Assembly (NCBI RefSeq): GCF_000526215.1
Contig: NZ_JAFQ01000004.1
Span: forward strand, 4,340,001 to 4,404,000
Direction of reading: 5' to 3'
Origin: Nocardia sp. BMG51109
Lineage (GTDB): Bacteria; Actinomycetota; Actinomycetes; Mycobacteriales; Mycobacteriaceae
DNA length: 64,000 bases
The notes under the pieces are model-generated. The model was not told the DNA's origin. It saw only the letters and a program-made list of their open reading frames with translations, and did no database searches. Position 1 is the first letter of the stretch. Every line of letters begins with the position of its first letter. Of this stretch, positions 1 through 10,837 are shown piece by piece. A program made the translations under genes and the position numbers.

Positions 1-223
1 ACCTTGTGCACCGGATCCGCCGCACCGGCCGTATTCTCGCTCACCAGTTCCGGAACGCCGAGAACCGATGCGTCGCCGCGCAACTCGTCGAAGCCCCAGC
101 TCGGCGGCATATCGACCACGCAGGAGACCGAGCCGACCTGCAATCTCGCATTGTCGACCGCGAAACCGAGTGCCGTCCAGGACTTCTCGTCGCCCGGCAG
201 GCCGAGGCTCACCAGATCCGGCA

Positions 224-224
<1 letters not shown>
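1..224 (-). CDS. Partial CDS, possibly glyoxalase/VOC-like protein (N-terminal 74 codons)
   Basis: This reading frame runs off the left edge of the window, so only the first 74 codons are visible. Its ATG shares a base with the TAA stop of the upstream fadH gene (TAATG), which indicates translational coupling as the third gene of a padR-fadH operon. The fragment starts MPDLVSLGLPGDEKSW and has no transmembrane segment or signal peptide. It vaguely recalls glyoxalase-like (VOC) proteins of mycolate actinomycetes, but the diagnostic part lies outside the window. The coding call rests mainly on the coupled start; the family is tentative. Confidence 0.6.
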
Positions 225-2891
<2,667 letters not shown>

Positions 2892-2914
2892 GCGCCGAGA
2901 TTAACTGATACTCG

Positions 2915-2944
2915 CCGTACTATGCAACTCGGTGCATAGTACGG
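2915..2944. promoter_or_regulatory. Probable PadR operator, perfect 12-bp inverted repeat
   Basis: CCGTACTATGCA (2915-2926) and its exact reverse complement (2933-2944) are separated by 6 bases. The dyad is directly upstream of padR, where the promoter should be, and the core ACTATGCA/TGCATAGT resembles the AT-rich dyads bound by PadR proteins. Autoregulation is inferred. Confidence 0.7.
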
Positions 2945-3467
2945 AAAAAAATGTATAAATGACCGAGAAAATACCCACTGCTCTCGGTATCATCAGATCC
3001 GGTGCTCGGCACCATCTCGGATACGGGAAGGGCACCTCGCCGAGTCGCGAGGCCCGGGGGGTGCCCTTCTGCCGTTGCCCCAGTACCGATTTCAGGCACG
3101 GCCGGGTAAGAGCCCTTTGTTGTACCGCGCTCGCCGCAGGGCGTCCGGTGCTGGTTCGGGCCGGATCATCTTCTGTCGGTAAGGATTTCGCGGCTCGATG
3201 GGCCGACGCCGTCCAGCGCACCTGGGATCCCGTGCCGCGTGCCGTGGCGACGCCGGCCGCGCGGTGAATCGGCTACCGGTCGCAGGCCAGGGCTGGAGCC
3301 GGTACGGCCGGGCCTCGGTGTGCCGGCCGTGTGGTCGTTGTCACCGGGCATGCCGAACCATCCCGCGCGCCGGAGCGCTACCTTCGTAAGTGTCATTCTC
3401 TGTATCGGAGAATGAAGTTTTACCCGGTTCGGGCGCCCGAGTGGTGCCCGACGGCGGAGGGAAGACC
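2945..3467. other. Intergenic region with two hairpin/dyad elements, no gene seen
   Basis: About 520 bases between divergent padR and the thioesterase gene. Short open frames here have no family resemblance or ribosome site. Two structures stand out. One is a stem of GAAGGGCACC (3027-3036) pairing with GGTGCCCTTC (3060-3069), with a smaller CCTCGC/GCGAGG stem nested inside. The other is an 8-bp inverted repeat TCATTCTC-N7-GAGAATGA (3393-3415) about 50 bases before the thioesterase start, which could be an operator. No T-tract follows the larger hairpin. Confidence 0.5.
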
Positions 3468-4238
3468 GTGACGACGATACCGAGCAGCCTGGAGGATCGC
3501 GGCCGGATCCTGCGCGAACTGGGGTTCGCGACCCGGCGGGTGGGGGAGGAACTGCACGGGTCCGCCGAGATCACGCCCGAGATGCATGTTCCCGGTACCA
3601 GCGTGCTGCGTACCTCCGTGCTGGCTACCTGGGCCGATACGACTTCGGGTCTGTTGGCCTCGCTGGTGATGGGGCCGCGTGTGCCGGTGACGCTGGAACT
3701 CGACCTGCACCTGTATCGGCCGGCGCCCGCCTCCGGTGCGGTGCGGGCCGTCGGGCGGACGGTGAAGGTCGGCCGCTCGGTGTTCGTCGCCGAATGCGAG
3801 TTCAGCGTGGACGGCGAGCCGATCGGTTTCAGCGCAGCGTCCTTCATGGTGGCGCCGGATCCGGAGGTGCGGTTTCCCGAGGGGTTGAGCGTCGATCTCC
3901 CGCAGACGGGTGAACGGTTGCCCGTGCCGCTGGCCGAGCGGGCCGAGTGTGAGCGCGTCGCTCCGGGAACCGTGATGCTGCCGCGATCGGTGGAGGGGCT
4001 CAACGCTTCCGGCACCGTCAACGGCGGCCTGCTCGCCCTGGCCGCGGAGGAGTCCGTGCTCTCCCTCGCGCCCGGCTCCACCCTGAGCTTCCTCGGCCTG
4101 CGCTATCTGCTCGGCGCGCGTGTCGGCCCGGTCGCCGCCGAGGCTCGCCTGCACGACGGCCTGGCCCGGGTCGAGGTGCGCGACACCGGCAACGACAACC
4201 GGCTCACCACCCTCGCCACCGCGCGCATCTTCGGATAG
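3468..4238 (+). CDS. Double-hotdog acyl-CoA thioesterase-like protein
   Basis: A 256-residue protein with two hotdog folds in tandem. The first (about residues 20-125) carries PGTSVLRTSVLATWADTTSG and the long strand segment ending in FSAASFMVAP. The second (about 170-256) is shorter and ends ATARIFG. The arrangement fits PaaI/acyl-CoA thioesterase families of actinomycetes, which hydrolyse acyl-CoA esters in the cytoplasm. GTG at 3468 is chosen because GGAGGGAAG precedes it at normal spacing; an upstream ATG at 3390 has no ribosome site. It stands alone between divergent padR and a convergent dehydrogenase gene. The substrate is not determinable. Confidence 0.8.
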   Translation: MTTIPSSLEDRGRILRELGFATRRVGEELHGSAEITPEMHVPGTSVLRTSVLATWADTTSGLLASLVMGPRVPVTLELDLHLYRPAPASGAVRAVGRTVKVGRSVFVAECEFSVDGEPIGFSAASFMVAPDPEVRFPEGLSVDLPQTGERLPVPLAERAECERVAPGTVMLPRSVEGLNASGTVNGGLLALAAEESVLSLAPGSTLSFLGLRYLLGARVGPVAAEARLHDGLARVEVRDTGNDNRLTTLATARIFG

Positions 4239-4254
4239 TTTCCGTGTGTGCGTT

Positions 4255-4280
4255 CGCCGGGGCGAGGACCTGCCCCGGCG
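4255..4280. terminator. Bidirectional terminator hairpin
   Basis: CGCCGGGGC (4255-4263) pairs perfectly with GCCCCGGCG (4272-4280) across an 8-base loop. It follows the thioesterase stop by 16 bases and lies between two convergent genes. There is no U-tract, as is common in actinomycetes. Confidence 0.65.
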
Positions 4281-4432
4281 GTACGGCGCACGGCCCTCGG
4301 TGCCGCGTCGTTCCTACCCGAACATGTTGCCGCCGAGGTCATTTCGTGACACGCGGGGCGCCCGTGTGCGATCGTGTCGGTCGGCCGGGCACCACTCGTG
4401 CTCTGTCGGTACGCAATTCGATAGGCCCCGAC

Positions 4433-7267
4433 CTACTCCGTGCGCCCTTGGGAGTCGAGTTCCTCCGCCAGCAGCTGGGCGAGATGCTGCCCTCGACGTT
4501 CGCTGAGATCCGCCAGCTGGGTGCGGCAGGAGTAGCCGTCGGCGAGGATCGCGGTATCCGGGGCGGCGGACGAAACCGCCGGGAGCAGTTGTTGTTCCGC
4601 GACGGCCACGGAGACCTCGTAGTGGCCTTTCTCGACGCCGAAGTTGCCTGCCAGGCCACAGCAGCCGCCGAGTCGCCGCACCTGCGCACCGGCCCGTTCG
4701 AGTAATCGAGCGTCCGGGCCCCAGCCCATCACGGAGTGGTGGTGGCAATGAGGTTGCGCGACGATCTCCCGGCCTGTCAGGTCCGGCAGTGTCCACTGCC
4801 GGTCGGTGAGCAGTTCCGCGAGGGTGCGGGTGTTCTCGGCGACCGCCGCCGCGGCGGCCGTTCCGACGAGCTCGCCGGCGTCGGATCGCAGGACGCCCGT
4901 GCACGAGGGCTCCATGCCGACGATCGGAGTGCCGGCGGGGGAGTGGGCGTGCAGCGCGTTCACGGTGCGGCCCAGGATGCGTTTCGCGGCGTCGAGTTGT
5001 CCCGTGGAGATCCAGGTGAGTCCGCAACACTGTTGTCGCTCGGTGATTTCGGGCCGATATCCGGCCGCCTCGAGCACGCGGACCGTGGCCTGCCCGACCT
5101 CGGGGGTGAAGTAGTTGGTGAAGGAGTCCACGAACAGCACGACGGGATCGCCCGCGGCGGGCCGGGTCGGCCGGGTTTCCTCGAACCAGGACCGGAATGT
5201 CTGCGTGGCGAAGGCGGGGATGGTTCGGCGTTTGTCCACCCCGGCCGCGGACAACGCGAGCGGCGCGAGGCCCGGGAGCCGCATGGCCGCATTGGCCAGA
5301 TTCGGTGCCCGACCGGCGATTCGGGCCCAGCGCGGCAACCAGCCCAGGGAGTAGTGCGTCACCGGCCGGCGGCGCCTGCGGTAACTCTGGTGCAGGACTT
5401 CGGATTTGAACGCCGCCATGTCGACCCCGGTGGGACAGTCCGAGAAGCACCCCTTGCAGGACAGGCACAGGTCGAGCGCCTCGTGCACCTCCGGTGATCG
5501 CCACCCAGCGGTGACGGCGGTGCCGTTGATCATCTCCTGTAGCACCCGGGCCCGGCCGCGGGTGGAGTCCTTTTCGTCGCGGGTCGCCTGATACGACGGG
5601 CACATCACGCCGCCGGTCGCGGTGTTGTCCGCCCGGCATTTTCCGACACCGGTACAGCGGTGCACCGCCTGCGTGAAATCGCCGCCGTCGCGGTGATAGG
5701 CCAGGGCGAGGTCGCGGCGCAGGATCGGCGCGGCGGGAACCCGGAGGTCCGCGTCGACCGGGCGGGGATCGACGACGACTCCCGGATTCAGGATGTTCGC
5801 GGGATCGAAGGTGTGCTTGACGGCGGCGAACAGGCCGAGCGCATCGGCCGAATACATCAGCGGGAGAAGTTCGCTGCGGGCGCGCCCGTCGCCGTGCTCA
5901 CCCGAGAGCGACCCACCGTAACTTGCGACCAATGTCGCTGCCGCGTAAAGGAATTCACGGAAGATTCCGGTTCCGCCGGGCTTGCCGAGGGGCCAGTCGA
6001 TCCGGATGTGCAGGCAGCCGTCACCGAAGTGACCGTACGGTAGCGCCGCAACACCGAAATCGGCCATCAGGGCGTCGAACTCGCGCAGGTAGGCGCCCAG
6101 CCGGGCGGGCGGGACGGCGGCGTCCTCCCAGCCCGCGTGCGCGGGCAGGCCGGTCTGGCTGCGGCCGGCGAGACCCGCCCCGTCGGCTCGGATCCGCCAC
6201 AGTTCGGCCGTTCTGGCGGCATCGGTGACGACGAGACTGTCTACGGCGCCGCATGTTTCGCCGAGCCGTCCGGCCCGGGCGATGACGGCGTCGAGGTCGG
6301 CGCCGACCAATTCGACGAACAGCCACGCGGCCCCGGCGGGCAGCGGGGGAACGGCGTCGGGACCACGGCGCTCCCGGACCACGTCGACGATCCGCGAGTC
6401 GATGCCCTCGCACGCGGTGGGATGGAACTCGAGCACCGCCGGCGCGGCGTCTCCGGCCGCGGCGATGTCGGGATAGCCGAGCACGGCCAGAATGCGGTGC
6501 GCGGGTTCGGTGACCAGCCGCACCGTCGCCTCCGTCGCCACGGCGAGAGTGCCCTCGCTGCCGACCAGCATGCGGGCGACATCGAATCCGTTCTCGGGCA
6601 GCAGATGCTCCAGGGCATAGCCCGAGACCTGACGGCCGAACCGCCCGAGTTCCGTTCGGATCGTGGCCAGCCCGGCACCGGTGACCTGACGCAGCCGCGT
6701 CAGCGTGGGCGACGGGGGAGCCTCGGCCGCGGTGTCGAGCCGGATCGACTCGCCGGAGCCGGTCAGCACGTGCAGCCCGGTGACATTGTCGGAGGTGCGC
6801 CCGTACCCGAGAGTCCGTGATCCGCAGGCGTTGTTGCCGATCATTCCGCCGATCGTGCAGCGGGTGAACGTCGACGGGTCCGGCCCGAAGCGCAACCCGT
6901 GCGGCGCCGCGGCGCTCTGCACCACCGCCTGGATGGTTCCCGGCTCGACGGTCGCGGTTGCCGCCTCGGGATCGACGGACAACACCCGGTTCATATGCCT
7001 GCTGAAGTCGAGAACCAGTCCCTCGCCGACGGCGTTGCCCGCCACCGAGGTTCCCCCGCCGCGGCTGGTCAGGGGCACGCCCACGCGGCGGCACACCTCG
7101 AGCGCCGCCGCCACCTCGTCGGCGTGGCGGGGACGGGCGACCACCAGCGGCAGCGATCGATACAGGGAGGCATCGGACGAGTAGGCGGCTCTGGTGGTGT
7201 CGTCGGCGAGGACATCGCTGACACCCGCCCGGTGCAGCTCGGCGGCCAGGCCCGCAGGGGAGATCAT
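4433..7267 (-). CDS. YdiJ-type FAD/Fe-S dehydrogenase, candidate D-2-hydroxyglutarate dehydrogenase
   Basis: A 944-residue fusion of a GlcD-like flavoprotein and a GlcF-like iron-sulfur protein. Residues 38-180 form the FAD-binding PCMH domain (SRGGGTSVAGN at 68-78). Residues 240-500 form the FAD-oxidase C-terminal domain with the metal/substrate-site motifs YGHFGDGCLHIR (411-422) and GEHGDGRARSE (456-466). Cysteines at 538, 544, 556, 601, 604, 607 and 611 form the ferredoxin-like region, and two CCG motifs end the protein. This architecture is that of YdiJ-type enzymes, known to oxidise D-2-hydroxyglutarate and passing electrons to the respiratory chain. A divergent GntR gene with a perfect palindrome overlapping this gene's Shine-Dalgarno suggests direct repression. 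Proximity to an HglS homologue, whose product is D-2-hydroxyglutarate, favours that substrate; D-lactate or glycolate remain alternatives. Confidence 0.85.
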   Translation of the reverse strand: MISPAGLAAELHRAGVSDVLADDTTRAAYSSDASLYRSLPLVVARPRHADEVAAALEVCRRVGVPLTSRGGGTSVAGNAVGEGLVLDFSRHMNRVLSVDPEAATATVEPGTIQAVVQSAAAPHGLRFGPDPSTFTRCTIGGMIGNNACGSRTLGYGRTSDNVTGLHVLTGSGESIRLDTAAEAPPSPTLTRLRQVTGAGLATIRTELGRFGRQVSGYALEHLLPENGFDVARMLVGSEGTLAVATEATVRLVTEPAHRILAVLGYPDIAAAGDAAPAVLEFHPTACEGIDSRIVDVVRERRGPDAVPPLPAGAAWLFVELVGADLDAVIARAGRLGETCGAVDSLVVTDAARTAELWRIRADGAGLAGRSQTGLPAHAGWEDAAVPPARLGAYLREFDALMADFGVAALPYGHFGDGCLHIRIDWPLGKPGGTGIFREFLYAAATLVASYGGSLSGEHGDGRARSELLPLMYSADALGLFAAVKHTFDPANILNPGVVVDPRPVDADLRVPAAPILRRDLALAYHRDGGDFTQAVHRCTGVGKCRADNTATGGVMCPSYQATRDEKDSTRGRARVLQEMINGTAVTAGWRSPEVHEALDLCLSCKGCFSDCPTGVDMAAFKSEVLHQSYRRRRRPVTHYSLGWLPRWARIAGRAPNLANAAMRLPGLAPLALSAAGVDKRRTIPAFATQTFRSWFEETRPTRPAAGDPVVLFVDSFTNYFTPEVGQATVRVLEAAGYRPEITERQQCCGLTWISTGQLDAAKRILGRTVNALHAHSPAGTPIVGMEPSCTGVLRSDAGELVGTAAAAAVAENTRTLAELLTDRQWTLPDLTGREIVAQPHCHHHSVMGWGPDARLLERAGAQVRRLGGCCGLAGNFGVEKGHYEVSVAVAEQQLLPAVSSAAPDTAILADGYSCRTQLADLSERRGQHLAQLLAEELDSQGRTE

Positions 7268-7270
7268 GTC

Positions 7271-7300
7271 CTAGCATGCTACAGATTCGTAGCATGCTAG
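7271..7300. promoter_or_regulatory. Probable GntR operator, perfect 12-bp inverted repeat
   Basis: CTAGCATGCTAC (7271-7282) and its exact reverse complement (7289-7300) flank 6 bases. It begins 3 bases upstream of the dehydrogenase ATG, covering that gene's AGGAC ribosome site, and 29 bases upstream of the divergent GntR gene. It could therefore control both genes. Its sequence differs from the motif shared by the rest of the island. Confidence 0.7.
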
Positions 7301-7329
7301 GGGAGGGGGCGTCTTGATACGGTGAGGTC

Positions 7330-8088
7330 GTGGCAGACGGAACCCTCGATCTCGACCCGCTGGCTCCGGGCGAAGGCCGGCGGATGGAGCGGGCGGTGGC
7401 GGCGGTTCGCCACGCCATCGATACCGGTCGGATGGTTCCGGGCGTGAAGTACTCGGTCTACCAGCTGGCCGAGGTGCTGGGCATCTCGCGCACTCCCGTC
7501 CGCGAGGCCCTCCTCCGCCTGGAGGAGGTCGGGATCGTCAAATTCGAGGCGCGGCAGGGGTTTCGGATTCTCCTCCCCGAGCCGAAAGAGATCGCCGAGA
7601 TCTTCGCCGTCCGGCTGGCCCTCGAACTGCCCGCCGCGCGCCGGGCCGCGAGCGTCGTGGACGATGCGCTGCGCGAGGCGCTGCGGCAGCAGTGCCGGCT
7701 GATGCGCGCGGCCGCGGCGGCCGGCGACGAGCACCTTTTCGCCCGGCACGACATGCTTTTTCACGATCTGATCCTGGCGGCGGCGGGTAACGAGCGGGCC
7801 AGATCCATCGTGCAGGGGCTGCGGGAGACCACCCGGCTGCTCGGCGCGTCGACCGCGGAGAAGGATCGCGGACTGCGCGACATCGAGGCCGAACATGCGC
7901 CCGTCCTCGACGGCATACTCGCCGCACGCCCCGATGCCGCGGCGGCGGCGATGTACGCGCATCTGGTCAATACCGGCAAACTGCTTGTCGCCCAAGGAGT
8001 TCACGAAGGAGCGGAGCCGAGCGCCGAGGAGATCTGGTCCGCGGTCGTCCCCGAGGGCGCGTCACAGGCGCCCCGGCCCATGCCGTAG
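7330..8088 (+). CDS. GntR-family regulator, FCD subfamily (dehydrogenase-linked)
   Basis: A 252-residue regulator. The N-terminal GntR winged helix (about residues 18-85) contains VYQLAEVLGISRTPVREALL. A C-terminal all-helical FCD ligand domain (about 90-225) carries the usual acidic/histidine metal-site pattern RHDMLFHDLI and ends in a HAPVLDGI...MYAHL helix pair. FCD regulators commonly sense small carboxylates. The gene starts with GTG and is divergent from the YdiJ-type dehydrogenase across a 62-base gap holding a perfect palindrome. It overlaps the convergent xdhC gene by 88 bases. A hydroxy- or oxo-acid such as 2-hydroxyglutarate would suit the context but is inference. Confidence 0.88.
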   Translation: MADGTLDLDPLAPGEGRRMERAVAAVRHAIDTGRMVPGVKYSVYQLAEVLGISRTPVREALLRLEEVGIVKFEARQGFRILLPEPKEIAEIFAVRLALELPAARRAASVVDDALREALRQQCRLMRAAAAAGDEHLFARHDMLFHDLILAAAGNERARSIVQGLRETTRLLGASTAEKDRGLRDIEAEHAPVLDGILAARPDAAAAAMYAHLVNTGKLLVAQGVHEGAEPSAEEIWSAVVPEGASQAPRPMP

Positions 8089-9203
8089 GTCGTGGCGTGG
8101 ATCGCGCCCGCGGTACTCGAGAGGGCGCGCCCGTCGCCCCCGTGGCCGAGCGCGATGATCTCGGCGGCGATGGATACCGCCGTCTCCTCCGGCGTGACCG
8201 CGCGCAGATTCAATCCGACGGGCGCCCGTAACCGGCGGATCCGCGCCTCGGTCAGGCCGGCCGCACGCAGCCGGGCGCAGCGGTCGGCGTGCGTCCGCCG
8301 GGAGCCGAGCGCGCCGACGTAGGCCGGGGACTCCGGCCAGTCCTCCGCGCTCAATGCGATTCGGAGCAAAGGGATCTCGAATTTGGCATCATGGGTCAGC
8401 GAGATCAAGACGGTCCGGCCGTCGAGACGGCCGGCGTCGCGTTCGGCCCGCAGGTAGTCGTGTGGCCACTGGACGACGACCTCGTCCGCCGCGGGGAACC
8501 GTTCGGGTGTCGCGAAGGTGGCGCGTGCGTCGCACACTGTGACGTGGTACCCCAGGAAGGAACCGATGCGTGCCAGCGCCGCCGCGAAGTCGGTCGCCCC
8601 GAAGACGAGCATGCGGGGCGGCCGGCGGCGTACCGTCACGAACACCTCGGTCGGTTCGCCGGCCGTGTCCGGTGCGGTCATGTAGCGGCGCAGCGCGGTG
8701 CCGCCGATCGACGGAAGATCGTCCACCACGCGAGCATTCAGAGCGGGGGTACCGAGAGTGCCTGTGACACTGTCGTTTCGAACGACCAACCGACGGCCGA
8801 CCCGGTCGGCGGCGGGGGAACGAACAACGGTGGCGACGGTCACCGGCTCGCCGGCTTGCGCGCAGGCATCGGCGAATTCGGGAAAGATGGCGCGGTCGAT
8901 GCGCTGCACGAACACCTCGATGACACCCCCGCAGGTCAGGCCCACCGCGAACGCCTCGTCTTCGGTGATCCCGAAACGCGCGATCCGGGGCTGCCCGTCG
9001 TCGATCACCCGGGTGGCGATCTCGAGGACCGCCGCCTCCACGCAACCACCCGAAACGCTTCCGACGACGGACCCCGACCGGGTCACGTACATCGTCGACC
9101 CCATCGGCATGGGTGCCGAATTCGACGTATTCACCACTGTGGCAGCGGCAATCGGCTCGCCGCGCCGCCAGCGCGGCAGAATTTCGGTGTCGACAACGTT
9201 CAT
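8001..9203 (-). CDS. xdhC: XdhC/CoxI-family molybdenum-cofactor maturation factor
   Basis: A 400-residue protein with the XdhC/CoxI N-terminal domain (GSVSGGCVEAAV at about 49-60 and LTCGG at about 89) and a C-terminal XdhC Rossmann domain (LVFGATDFAAALARIG and the ALGSRRTHADR motif). XdhC proteins bind sulfurated Mo cofactor and deliver it to hydroxylases of the xanthine dehydrogenase/CO dehydrogenase family, so this gene should serve the three-subunit enzyme at 15.6-19.3 kb. ATG at 9203 is chosen for its GAGGAA ribosome site; an in-frame GTG at 9218 would place that site inside the gene. It is divergent from the second GntR gene and shares its operator region. The 3' end overlaps the first GntR gene on the opposite strand. 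Confidence 0.9.
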   Translation of the reverse strand: MNVVDTEILPRWRRGEPIAAATVVNTSNSAPMPMGSTMYVTRSGSVVGSVSGGCVEAAVLEIATRVIDDGQPRIARFGITEDEAFAVGLTCGGVIEVFVQRIDRAIFPEFADACAQAGEPVTVATVVRSPAADRVGRRLVVRNDSVTGTLGTPALNARVVDDLPSIGGTALRRYMTAPDTAGEPTEVFVTVRRRPPRMLVFGATDFAAALARIGSFLGYHVTVCDARATFATPERFPAADEVVVQWPHDYLRAERDAGRLDGRTVLISLTHDAKFEIPLLRIALSAEDWPESPAYVGALGSRRTHADRCARLRAAGLTEARIRRLRAPVGLNLRAVTPEETAVSIAAEIIALGHGGDGRALSSTAGAIHATTYGMGRGACDAPSGTTADQISSALGSAPS

Positions 9204-9258
9204 TTCTTCCTCGCCCACTCGTGGGCCGGGGCAGGGAGTTCACGCACTATGATCGGAT

Positions 9259-9273
9259 CGCATAGAATATCCA
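9259..9273. promoter_or_regulatory. Island operator copy A (degenerate TGGAT-N5-ATCCA)
   Basis: CGCATAGAATATCCA lies in the 91-base gap between divergent xdhC and the second GntR gene. It keeps the ATCCA half-site at the same spacing as the copies at 10.7, 12.2 and 21.2 kb but has two mismatches in the left half. An overlapping VanR-box-like reading is ATCGGATCGCAT (9252-9263). This is the weakest of the four copies. Confidence 0.45.
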
Positions 9274-9294
9274 TTATACGGAGAGGAGGGGCCG

Positions 9295-10038
9295 GTGCCC
9301 GCGGGACCGCGTTCTGAACGGAATTCGCCAGCCAGAAAGGCGGGGCAGCAGCCGGTCGAACCCCGTCCCGGATTCGTCCGCCCGAAGACCGCGCAGCAGG
9401 CCGCCGCGGATGCCCTGCGGCAGGACATCACGACGGGCAGGCTGGCGCCGGGAACCCCGATCGTGCAGGAGGTCCTGGCCGAACAGTTCGGGATGTCGCG
9501 AATCCCGGTCCGCGAGGCGCTGAAGACCCTGGCGGCCGAGGAATACGTCACCTACGAGCCGCACAGCGGATATCGCGTGGTCCAGCTCGGGTTGGCGGAG
9601 CTGACCGAGATCTTCCGGATTCGCGATCTGCTCGAGCAGGAACTGATCCGCGACGCGATGCGCGAGCCGGTCTCGCCGGAGACCGTCGATCAGATGCGCG
9701 CCATGATGGCGGATATGGAGGTGGCCGCGGCGGCGGGAGATCTGGTGGCCGTCGGCGTGGCGAATCGGCGATTCCACTTTCTCACCTTCGAGCGGAGCCG
9801 GATGTCGCGGACGAAGCGGATCGTCAACCAGCTGTGGAACACCGCGGATCCGTATCGCCCGCTCTATGCGGAGCTGATGGATCTGGAGAAGGTCAATTCC
9901 GAGCACGTCATGCTCCTGGAGGCGGTCGAGGCCGGCGATGTCGAGCGGGTGGTCGCGCTCAATCACCAGCACCGTTCGCACGCCATCGACCACCTGACGC
10001 AGATTCTCGGATCCCCTGGGGCGGAAGAGGGTTCGTAG
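9295..10038 (+). CDS. GntR-family regulator, FCD subfamily (island regulator)
   Basis: A 247-residue regulator. The winged helix at about residues 35-100 includes VQEVLAEQFGMSRIPVREAL, and an FCD domain follows (about 105-235; EIFRIRDLLEQELI, then NRRFHFLTFE with the usual metal-ligand histidine). The GTG start at 9295 has GGAGGGG just upstream. It sits among the genes it probably controls: xdhC is divergent and coxG convergent 17 bases away. Four promoter regions of the island, including its own, carry related TGGAT-N5-ATCCA sites. The core resembles the ATTGGATCCAAT box of VanR, also an FCD-type GntR protein. The effector is probably the pathway substrate or an intermediate, which is inference. 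Confidence 0.88.
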   Translation: MPAGPRSERNSPARKAGQQPVEPRPGFVRPKTAQQAAADALRQDITTGRLAPGTPIVQEVLAEQFGMSRIPVREALKTLAAEEYVTYEPHSGYRVVQLGLAELTEIFRIRDLLEQELIRDAMREPVSPETVDQMRAMMADMEVAAAAGDLVAVGVANRRFHFLTFERSRMSRTKRIVNQLWNTADPYRPLYAELMDLEKVNSEHVMLLEAVEAGDVERVVALNHQHRSHAIDHLTQILGSPGAEEGS

Positions 10039-10055
10039 CCGCATCGCGAATCCGG

Positions 10056-10670
10056 TCAGGGCCGGGCGTAGACCGCACGGCCCACCGCGAGTCCGAGTGC
10101 CGCACCCGCGAGCGTGGTGACCGCGAGGGATATGAACCGGTCCCGCCGATCCGATGTCCCGGGTGCGGCGAATGCCCTGCCCGGCGTCGCGGGGGCCGCC
10201 GATATCGCGGTCGCCGGCGCACCGGATTCCGCCGCGATCATCGCGTTCAGGCGGGTGACGAACTGCCCGATGATCCGCCCGCTCACCTGAGAGATCACCC
10301 CGGCGCCGAATTGCGCTATGCGGCCGCCCAATTCGAGGTCGGTGGTGACGGTGACCGCCGAGCCGTTCCCGTCCGCCCGCGCGTTCATCGTGATGACGAC
10401 CTCCGCGGAGCCCTGGCCCTTGCGGTCGCGAGCGGATCCCCGCAGCACCATCGAGTGCTCGTCGTCGTCCCGGCTCAGCACCGTCGCCGTGCCGAGCAGC
10501 GTCAGGCCGACCGGCCCGACCTTGATGACGGCCCGGCCGTCGTAGCCGGCGCCGTCGGAGCCGTCGATCTGCGCGCCGGGGATGCACGCGGCCATCCGGG
10601 GGATATCGGTCAGCGCCGACCAGGCGGTTTCGATCGGCGCATCGACGGTGAACTCGTTGACGAGGTGCAT
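10056..10670 (-). CDS. CoxG-like SRPBCC protein with C-terminal membrane anchor
   Basis: A 204-residue protein. Residues 1-145 are a CoxG-type SRPBCC domain (starts with NEFTVDAPIETAW; contains IPRMAACIPGA and the VSGRIIGQFVTRLN helix). A linker rich in alanine, proline and threonine follows, then one C-terminal hydrophobic helix (about 180-199) ending in basic/proline residues. In carbon monoxide dehydrogenase clusters CoxG recruits the Mo enzyme to the membrane, and similar proteins accompany other Mo hydroxylases. Here it probably docks the hydroxylase to the respiratory chain. It is divergent from the LLM gene, with operator copy B between them. Its ATG has GGAG 9 bases upstream. Confidence 0.85.
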   Translation of the reverse strand: MHLVNEFTVDAPIETAWSALTDIPRMAACIPGAQIDGSDGAGYDGRAVIKVGPVGLTLLGTATVLSRDDDEHSMVLRGSARDRKGQGSAEVVITMNARADGNGSAVTVTTDLELGGRIAQFGAGVISQVSGRIIGQFVTRLNAMIAAESGAPATAISAAPATPGRAFAAPGTSDRRDRFISLAVTTLAGAALGLAVGRAVYARP

Positions 10671-10734
10671 GGGGCGGCTCCGAGATTCGGGGTGAACAGC
10701 TCTTCCGGGTGCGGCAGGTGCCGTCTACGGTAGG

Positions 10735-10751
10735 ATTGGATCCGATATCCA
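10735..10751. promoter_or_regulatory. Island operator copy B (exact TGGAT-N5-ATCCA)
   Basis: ATTGGATCCGATATCCA contains an exact TGGAT-N5-ATCCA (10737-10751). Its first 12 bases match a VanR-type box, ATTGGATCCAAT, at 11 positions. It lies between divergent coxG and the LLM oxidoreductase and differs from copy C by two bases over the 15-base core. Confidence 0.65.
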
Positions 10752-10837
10752 GTCAATCTACGGTCGGGTGAGCGTTCGGGCGAGCGGCCCGGGTGGCTCG
10801 CTCTCGTGGCCCGCTATCGGCGAAAGGTTCGAATCGG

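Noticed and set aside
2959..3267. 102-codon frame in the padR-thioesterase gap
   Set aside because: No ribosome site and no protein family features, and it runs across a long hairpin; more likely non-coding.
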